Positions 1 through 7,500 of a stretch of DNA of 64,000 nucleotides are shown here, in pieces. A program made the translations under genes and the position numbers. The stretch lies in NCBI GenBank assembly GCA_016235125.1, contig JACRLZ010000002.1, forward strand, positions 186,001-250,000. Reading direction: 5' to 3'. Numbering within the stretch: the first letter of the stretch is position 1; each line of letters opens with the position of its first letter. The DNA comes from Sphingobacteriales bacterium (GTDB lineage Bacteria > Bacteroidota > Bacteroidia > Chitinophagales > Chitinophagaceae). The notes below the pieces were generated by a model that saw only the letters and a list, made by a program, of their open reading frames with translations, was not told the DNA's origin and ran no database searches.

Positions 1-210
1 TGATGGGAGACTTTAGTATAAACACTTCGCCAAATTTTTGTTTAGAAAATCATAAGAAGTATTTACAGGGTTTTAATTTTCATAAAAAATTGTTGTAACC
101 CATTTGCATTAATTGCTGAATTCCCCGACCGGTGTAATTTTTCACTTCAATTGAAAAACACTCACCATTTGATCCCTTTCTACACTTAATCACATCCTTA
201 CGCTGCAACC

Positions 211-1041
211 ATGAAGAAATACCTTTTCACTGACGGGATCGGTGGAATAAGGGAGGCTCAATCGCAGGAAGAACTGGAATCACTCATTGATGCTTCTCAA
301 AATTCTGATGACATCCGCATCTGGATATTCAACAGCAATGAATGGATCAGCTATAAGACTTACCGTAAAATGTATCCCGGGGAGAAGAGAAAAGAAATAA
401 GGGAAACAAATGCTTTGGTTTTATCGTCTGCTGAGCCGGGAAAAACCAATAACAAAAATTGGCTGAAGAAATTTTTATTTATTGCAGCTATTGCATCTGT
501 AGCGCTGCTTGTTGTCAATTTTACCAGAATAAAGTGGGAGAAAGCCGCAGCAGTCAATTTTATTGCCTCAAGACCGGCCAATGTTCCGGTAATGGATATG
601 GATTCGCTGATCGAAGAAATTGAATATGATCGGAATGACATTCTTGACCGGAATACAAAAAACAATCTTCGTCTCCGCAATACATGGCCCGACAGGATTG
701 AACTGAAGCTGAATGCTGAAAGGGAAACAAACGGATCGCTTTCGCATTACTTCAACATTGATATTTCCATTGATAACACTACGGGCTTTAATCTTGATAA
801 AGCCATACTGAGGTTGAATACCTGGAAAAACGGGAAGCTGAGAGATACGGACACCATACAGTTTGAAAACATTCGTTACGATAAAATAACTGCAAGACGA
901 TTAAAAAACGATTACCGGGGTGACAGCATCGCAGTTTCTTTTGAATCTATCAGGGCAAAGTCATTTAATTTTTGTTATTCAGCAGCTTTAAAAAATAGTT
1001 CAGGAAATTATAACGACCGCTGGTTTTGCCGTGGCGAATAA
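211..1041 (+). CDS. Bitopic membrane protein, first gene of the SEDS-PBP operon
   Basis: I do not recognise a characterised family. The 276-residue product has a soluble N-terminus of about 80 residues (a Trp-rich stretch near residues 38-52 faintly recalls a GYF_2-type domain), one hydrophobic segment at about residues 85-104, and a C-terminal half of alternating polar and hydrophobic residues that should lie outside the cytoplasm if the N-terminus is inside. It is followed after 122 bp by the Hsp70-like gene, but two hairpins lie in that gap, so its expression may be partly separate. Its position suggests an accessory of the peptidoglycan-synthase-like system downstream; this is inference. 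The ATG at 211 is the only good start and begins a typical MKKYLF sequence. Confidence 0.7.
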   Translation: MKKYLFTDGIGGIREAQSQEELESLIDASQNSDDIRIWIFNSNEWISYKTYRKMYPGEKRKEIRETNALVLSSAEPGKTNNKNWLKKFLFIAAIASVALLVVNFTRIKWEKAAAVNFIASRPANVPVMDMDSLIEEIEYDRNDILDRNTKNNLRLRNTWPDRIELKLNAERETNGSLSHYFNIDISIDNTTGFNLDKAILRLNTWKNGKLRDTDTIQFENIRYDKITARRLKNDYRGDSIAVSFESIRAKSFNFCYSAALKNSSGNYNDRWFCRGE

Positions 1042-1047
1042 ATAATT

Positions 1048-1094
1048 GTCATGTTGAGCCTGCCTATCGGCAGACAGGTCTGTCGAAACATGAC
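1048..1094. repeat. REP-like hairpin with inner CCTGCC-type palindrome
   Basis: Outer arms GTCATGTT (1048) and AACATGAC (to 1094) are perfectly complementary and enclose the conserved TGAGC and GTCGAA blocks. A second palindrome (CTGCCTatcggcAGACAGG) is nested inside. The same architecture with different but still complementary arms occurs at 15136 and 48415. Confidence 0.75.
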
Positions 1095-1111
1095 AACCAA
1101 AAAAATAACAT

Positions 1112-1148
1112 TCACCCTTTGTCCCGATAACAATCGGGATCAGGGTGA
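1112..1148. repeat. Two-part intergenic hairpin
   Basis: TCACCCT pairs with AGGGTGA and, inside it, TCCCGAT pairs with ATCGGGA around a four-base loop. No T-tract follows on the plus strand, so it is not an obvious terminator; it could stabilise RNA or attenuate transcription between the 276-residue gene and the Hsp70-like gene. Confidence 0.6.
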
Positions 1149-1163
1149 CAAAAAACAATTAAA

Positions 1164-3542
1164 ATGGCGCTTTATTATTTACCAGTACTTATCCGCAGCG
1201 ACAGGTATTTTATTGCAAGACTTGAAAAGGATGCTAACCCGGAAACAGATTTCAATTTTGTGATTCCTGCAAATGACAGGGTACTCACTCCTTTACTTAC
1301 AATTGAAGACCCCGGAAAAGTTGTACTGAATCAGATGGCTCCGTCTGACCTGCAGGATATACCCCTGAGGGAATGTCATATTTCACTGCGAAAGCAGGAA
1401 ACCTTTTTTGAGCTGCTGATAAAAAAGAATTCATCATTTAATGTAGAGCCATTTTTTGATGAAGAGACCGGTTTGAGACTTGATTACTCTGCTGATCAGA
1501 AGAGAGTTTCGGTTGGCTTTTATAAAAGCAGGGTAGAGAAAAAATCTTTTCACCTGATCATAACACTTGAGCAAAATGATGTAGAAAAATATTCAGGTCA
1601 GCTGGAATTTACAATGGCTCCTTCAGCAGAGTGTCACCGGGTAGTGATTGATTTCGGAAGTGAAGCCAGCCAGGTAGGATATAAAAACTGCGGCCCGCAA
1701 TCATCCATTGTTCAATATGATATACTTGAAAATATCATCAGCAGGTTGAATGTATCTGTTGAGGAGGCTCATTTTAAAAGAAATGATTTCCTGAATCATG
1801 AATCGGGTAATAATATGCTTTATCGTTCTTTTTATGCAGTGAAGAAAAAGATCAGCGCTGAACAAAGAAGAAATTTTCCTTTCAACTTCACAGATACTAT
1901 TGAAGAGGATGAGATCAGGTTGTTCATCACCAGAAAGGAAGTGGCGGCCACCGAAATTTCTTTCCGGGATAACTATGATATCATTCCTAACCTGAAATTG
2001 GGGATTGAAAAAAGCCTGCAACTCAATATTGACAACCGTACAGAAGATTATAGTATCCGCTCTCACAAAAAAGAACTTATCAGCGCTGTCTTACTCAGGT
2101 TGCTAAGATTGATGATAAGCACAAAGCCTTCTTTTCAGCAGGGAGGTATCATTGCCACATTGCTGGTACCGAATATTTATACCCAGCATGATGTTTTTGA
2201 ATTATTGAATGAATTAAGAAATCAGACGGTGCGATTGTTAACATCGTTGAATATTTCTTCCAGCTATCTTGACATAGAGTTTGAGACCATTTCGGAAAGT
2301 GATGCAGCTTTTATGGGATATCAGCAAACTCATGCGGATGAAGTGAACCTTGCCAATGGTGATATGGCTTTGGTGGTTGATTGCGGCAAGGGCACCACCG
2401 ATATTTCAATTCTGCTGGCTGACGATAATGAAAACTACTCGAGTTTCTTCCGAACCGGTTTTGCGGGAGCAGGAAATGTATTGTTATATGGGTTTGCCGA
2501 AGATTTTCTGACATTGGTACTAAAAGCTATTCCCGGCAACAACAGCATTTCAGTAAAAGATTTTATACATAAACATATACTTGATCAGGACCTGACAACC
2601 GATGTGCTGAATTTTATTCAGCTGATGGAAGAGCAAAAGAAAAAGTTCAAAAAACTTCAGCCAGTTGGTATCACGGAATATTCACAGGTGGCAGAAAATT
2701 CATTCAGTACGGAAAGAACGATTGAAAACCTGCATAAAGATCAATCCACTTTATTGCAATATGCAGAGGCCATTTTAAAAGACAGGAATATCCGGTGGGA
2801 TGAAGAAGTGACAGGTATTATCAGCAAAGCCAATGAATGCATTGTGCATAGCATTATTGCAAGCATCAGCGATGTTGCTACAAGAGATATCAGGAGGCGT
2901 ATCAAAACTGTGATGCTGAGTGGCCGGGCATTTTATTTTGATGAACTGAAAGCAAAACTTGAAAAAGAATTAAAACATCTGTTTGGCCAGGGAGTTAAAA
3001 TATGCATGGTGCCGCCTGGCCGGTCGCTGAATAATAAAAATGTGGCTATACACGGCGCCTTCAGCGGCGCTTATAAGATTACAGATTTCACCGGCATCCC
3101 AATTGATAAAAAAGAAGGCCTGTCAAAAAACAAAGACATTCTCAACAACAATACCTACCTGTATCGTGGCATCAAGATTGAACCCGGGAACGACATTTTA
3201 TACAACACAGCATTGGTGAGGAGAAATAACCAGGAGCTGAAGGCTTTCAAAAATAAAACCGTTGACATTTATTTTACCCGTGATAATATTTACCTGCGGC
3301 TGCTGGAAAATCAAAGAGTAAAAGATGTGCGGTCGTTGTACAGTATTCTTACATCTGTATCTGAAATATATTCTCCTTTACAGGATATGAAAGCCATATC
3401 CATGTTCCCCGGCTATTCAGGTGAGCTGGCATCCATAAATGCAGTGCATGAGGATGTGGCTAAAGAGAAGATACCCTTGCCGGAGCAGTCAGTAAAAAAA
3501 CGCCAGGGAATATTGCAATTCTTTTCTTTTTTAAATGCTTAA
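1164..3542 (+). CDS. Hsp70/actin-fold ATPase of the SEDS-PBP operon
   Basis: The product (792 residues) has the three nucleotide-binding signatures of the Hsp70/actin superfamily: phosphate-1 VVIDFGS at 160-166 (Asp163), phosphate-2 VVDCGKGTTD at 404-413, and an adenosine-type motif VMLSG at 583-587. An N-terminal block of about 155 residues with no recognised domain precedes the ATPase core, and there is no Hsp70-like substrate-binding domain; the last 130 residues are of unknown nature. No signal peptide or membrane segment is seen, so it is cytosolic. It sits 9 bp before the coiled-coil protein and 1 kb before the SEDS-PBP fusion. By analogy with MreB in the elongasome it may organise or gate the synthase (inference). 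A relative of SrfB-type Hsp70-like proteins is an alternative. The ATG at 1164 lies after the intergenic hairpins. Confidence 0.8.
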   Translation: MALYYLPVLIRSDRYFIARLEKDANPETDFNFVIPANDRVLTPLLTIEDPGKVVLNQMAPSDLQDIPLRECHISLRKQETFFELLIKKNSSFNVEPFFDEETGLRLDYSADQKRVSVGFYKSRVEKKSFHLIITLEQNDVEKYSGQLEFTMAPSAECHRVVIDFGSEASQVGYKNCGPQSSIVQYDILENIISRLNVSVEEAHFKRNDFLNHESGNNMLYRSFYAVKKKISAEQRRNFPFNFTDTIEEDEIRLFITRKEVAATEISFRDNYDIIPNLKLGIEKSLQLNIDNRTEDYSIRSHKKELISAVLLRLLRLMISTKPSFQQGGIIATLLVPNIYTQHDVFELLNELRNQTVRLLTSLNISSSYLDIEFETISESDAAFMGYQQTHADEVNLANGDMALVVDCGKGTTDISILLADDNENYSSFFRTGFAGAGNVLLYGFAEDFLTLVLKAIPGNNSISVKDFIHKHILDQDLTTDVLNFIQLMEEQKKKFKKLQPVGITEYSQVAENSFSTERTIENLHKDQSTLLQYAEAILKDRNIRWDEEVTGIISKANECIVHSIIASISDVATRDIRRRIKTVMLSGRAFYFDELKAKLEKELKHLFGQGVKICMVPPGRSLNNKNVAIHGAFSGAYKITDFTGIPIDKKEGLSKNKDILNNNTYLYRGIKIEPGNDILYNTALVRRNNQELKAFKNKTVDIYFTRDNIYLRLLENQRVKDVRSLYSILTSVSEIYSPLQDMKAISMFPGYSGELASINAVHEDVAKEKIPLPEQSVKKRQGILQFFSFLNA

Positions 3543-3551
3543 CTCAAAAAA

Positions 3552-4559
3552 ATGAGAGTCAAAATTTTTATTTCCATTATCCTTTTGTCCTTGTCGCCGG
3601 CGATTATTGCTCAACGCACCGATACACCGCATATCCGGGTTGTAGATACACTGTCGGCTAAAGAAAAATCTTCGAGAATTCCTGTAATACTGAAAACTGA
3701 ACTTGATTCGCTGATTAAAGTTTATAATGCAACACAGGTTCAACAGTTCATAAAAGAGCCCGACAAAGAAAAAAACAATTCATCCAACCAGTACCTGCTG
3801 GCAGGCCTGGTTATTGTTATCGGCCTGCTTGGATTTGTTATTGTCTTATTCTATAATCAGAAGAAAATAATAAATAAACTTCTGGCAGATTTTATTAAAA
3901 GGGTGAAGTCACAGGGAACCGAAAACGGCTTGCCTGTGGAAGTAAGGGAGAAAAAAGGGAAAACATCACAGCAAATACTCGAAAATAAAATTGCCGATCT
4001 GAATGCTGAGATACATAAGCTTTCCAAAGAAAATGATAGCCTGAACCGGGTTGTTAAGGAATATAATGGCATACAGCATGTGTACGATTCGCTGAAGCAT
4101 GGTATGTTGAAGGCGTATAAAGTGAAGAATTATCCCGGCTATGATAAGAACAGGAGTGAGAGTTCTGCTATACAGAATGTGCTGGATACCGAGAACACGG
4201 TGGCGAATTATGCTTATGAAAAATTTTTAAAGCCTTTGCTTGCCATAACGGATGCAAATAAAAACAGCCCGGCAAAACTGAATGATACTGACAGGAACCG
4301 GCTGCTTGATCTGTTGGTTTCACTTTCTTTTTTGTATATCGAATATTTATATCTGCGGGTGAATGACCTTTCTATTGGCGGTAAAATGGTGGAACGGATC
4401 AAAAGCCTTGCAGGAAGTAACGGAATTGATAATTCATTACTCCGGAAACTGGATACCGAATTTGGCAGCCGTGCATTGGTGATAAAGATGGCATTAAGCA
4501 AAACCGGAATGCAAAAACTCAGCTATCCTGTTTTTGATGAAACCAACCTGAATAATTAA
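3552..4559 (+). CDS. Bitopic coiled-coil protein of the SEDS-PBP operon
   Basis: The 335-residue product starts with a cleavable-looking signal peptide (residues 1-20, ending IIAQ), followed by a short extracytoplasmic segment, a strong transmembrane helix at about 79-99, and a cytoplasmic part that contains a heptad-like region near 130-170 (repeated Leu/Ile with Glu/Lys) and a C-terminal helical domain. The topology would place a small domain in the periplasm and the coiled coil next to the cytosolic Hsp70-like ATPase. It is 9 bp downstream of that gene and 10 bp upstream of the SEDS-PBP fusion, so the three are almost certainly co-transcribed. A linker role comparable to RodZ or MreC is inference; no sequence similarity to them is visible. 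Confidence 0.75.
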   Translation: MRVKIFISIILLSLSPAIIAQRTDTPHIRVVDTLSAKEKSSRIPVILKTELDSLIKVYNATQVQQFIKEPDKEKNNSSNQYLLAGLVIVIGLLGFVIVLFYNQKKIINKLLADFIKRVKSQGTENGLPVEVREKKGKTSQQILENKIADLNAEIHKLSKENDSLNRVVKEYNGIQHVYDSLKHGMLKAYKVKNYPGYDKNRSESSAIQNVLDTENTVANYAYEKFLKPLLAITDANKNSPAKLNDTDRNRLLDLLVSLSFLYIEYLYLRVNDLSIGGKMVERIKSLAGSNGIDNSLLRKLDTEFGSRALVIKMALSKTGMQKLSYPVFDETNLNN

Positions 4560-4569
4560 TAAGCCCGCC

Positions 4570-7500
4570 ATGTTGAAGTTTTTCACCAGCCTGCCCTTTT
4601 TATATGCGTTCACCATTACCGTGATGCTTTTGTATGGATTTCTTTATTACAGAAGTTTTGTTAAAAATCGTTCTGCAAGGAGAGGATTTCCGATTGTCTT
4701 TTTACTCATCAGCGCAGCCTGCTTTAGCTTTTTGTATTTTAATATACATGCCCCGCTTTCGCTTAAAACATTCAGCAATCTTGACCACCATTTTATCCGC
4801 CATGATGGTTTTAGTGTTTCCGGAAATATTGAACTGGGCAAGACAGATACAGTCAATTTTAAGAATAATCCCTTTAGCCGTTTCATATTATCCAGACAGG
4901 ATAAACAGGTTCATGTATCATCTCCTTATTCTGAAGAACCGTTTTACACAGGTTCCGGCAGTTCTTATAAGCTGCTATCGGCGGGTTATATCGCAAACGG
5001 GCATAGATTATCCTTTACAACCGACTCCTGTAACGTACAAATCAAAGTAAATGGGGAAAACAATTTTGACCTGCTGGTGAATAACGATCCTGTGGCAAAG
5101 CTGACCGGGAAAAGGATAAACAAAGGAATAACCGCCTGGAATCTTTTTAAGGATGATACTTTGTTTATCAATTCACCCTGTTACATAAATGATCTGCTGA
5201 TAAACAGTTTAAAGAAAGTTTTCTTTCTGAGAGACGATGTTTCCGGGAATAAACCGGGGGAACTAAAATATTTTTTATCAGGCAGGCTCTATCAGTATGC
5301 AGGCAAAATATTTTATGATGAAAAATCAATAAACCTTCAGGATTTGGCTTTTGCTAAACCTATTGCAGATAAAAGTGTCATTACCTGGGGCATTGGGTTG
5401 GAGGATAACAACAAAAATCAATTCCGGGTTAAGAGTAATAAGGATAACAGTTTTGAATTACTTAACCGCTATCCTGTTTCATACCCGATGACGGAAGAAA
5501 ACAAAAATGACTGGACAAAACACAGTGTAACCAAGTTTCTTGTTTCCGGCAATAAAGATTTACTCCAAATGCCATTGGTGTTTGGCGAAGGTTTTATGTT
5601 TTCTGTATTTGACAGGGACAGTTCGGTTAATTTTTCACCGGTATTGCTTTCCTATAAAAAGAGTAAAGCAAATGAACCACTGCAGTTGCAGTCAAAATTT
5701 TTAAACGGCAGGGAAATACTGCCTGCTGCCAGAGACAAACTTTTTTTACCTGCAGGTTCTTCAGGCTTTTCCTGGATCTTTTCCATACAGAATTCTTTCA
5801 ACTGGAATTTCGGGAAGAGAAACCTTTCAGTATCTCAATGGCAGGTTTTATTGTTTGGAACTATTGGAATATTTGTTCTGCTCGTATTCTGCAGTTCACT
5901 GATCAGGTCGGCATACAAACTAAGCTGGGTCTGGCAATTATTGTCATGTATATCACTTGTGCTTCTTACCACCCGTTTCTTTTTATATTGGCGGTATAAA
6001 ACTTTCCCTCCTTATGAAGGATTGGATCTACCATCACTGCAACAACTCAACAGCATCTGGAATTTTGGAATTATTGTAATTGCAGGAATGGTGCTTGCTT
6101 TACTTTTCGGGTTTGGTTTCCTGAAACATCTGTATATTTTTTTCCGTAAACAGGCAGCTTCTTTATTAAGGCAGTCATATCATCCTCGCTATAAGGATGA
6201 AGCCTTGATTAATGAAGAAAGAATTACCCGGAGAATCAGTAACACATCTGTTGTTAAAAGGAGAGGGCCTGTCTTCATTTATTTCGCCTTATGGATATTG
6301 ATTTTGCTGGCAGGCGCCGGTTTTGCTGTCATCAACAGATTTGATCCTGCTACCTGCCGCCATTTGTCAATAGCATTGACGCTGATCTATTTTGTTTTTG
6401 TTTATATCTCTTATCGGCAATCACCCTTAGTGGCTTCTGCTGAAAAAAGCTGGTGGAGCATTAATACCACAAATTCATTTGATGTAATTATGAACAACCC
6501 GGTGAAAGTGCTGCTGTCGGTAAGTCTCTTGTGTTTATTTGCTTTTGTGGACATGGGATTTGCCATCGTGTTCCTGAATTTTCTTTTGTTCAATGAAGCT
6601 TTTCTTTGCATTAACTATGCAATAGCAGGGTTATCAACGGGAAGCAGGAAAAACACTTCTTTATTTACCCTGCTTGGTTTTTTCTACCTGGCTTCTTTTG
6701 CCATCAATCTCATTTATGGCCCCTATATTTTTAAATACCTGCTGGAGCTTCCTCAATTCCTGTACCTGTCCGGTTATATTGCCTTTGCCATAATAATATC
6801 TTACGCCATCTTCCGGCTCACATACCGGCAACGGATGCGGAAAAGAATAGTAACAAGTTTGTCTTCAGCAGTTTTACTTTTTGTTTCTGCTTTTCTTTTT
6901 TTCCCAAAAGAAAAAATCCTGGATAAGGCTGCCATCACAAAATACAGGATAGATGTAATGACCATGCCGGTTAATAAGGCTATTGAAATAGCTTATGAAG
7001 ATGGAAAGACCTATGAACCGGTAATAAGGGCTGCGCAGAACCAATGGTTCATCAATACATTTATTTATGAAAAAAATAATCCTGCAGTAAATCAAACAGG
7101 TTTTCACCTGTTGCCACATGCACCGCAAAACAAAGGAGCAAAATACAATGCGCAGGCAACCGACCTGGTGGCAAGCCGCTTCCTGATTGCCGAACATGGA
7201 AAATGGTCCGTTTTGTTTTATGTTTTGCTGTTGCTTATTCCTTCTACATTGCTTGCATCTTTTTATAAACTGTACCCTGATTTTACCAACCGGATAAATA
7301 ATAATTATCCAACCATTTCTGCCGGGTTTTCTTTACTGAACTATTTATTGATAACAGCGCTGCTCGTTATACTTGCTGCCACGGGCCGATATATATTTTT
7401 CGGTCAGGACCTTCCTTTCGGAAGTATTTTAAGCAAGCAATCTGTTTTATTCCCTGTCATTTTAATTACCGGGATCGTTTTATTGTTTAAAAAAGTCCCG

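Noticed and set aside
1051..1263. 70-codon open frame between the first operon genes
   Set aside because: It runs through the REP-like hairpins and overlaps the start of the Hsp70-like gene; its composition is not protein-like.
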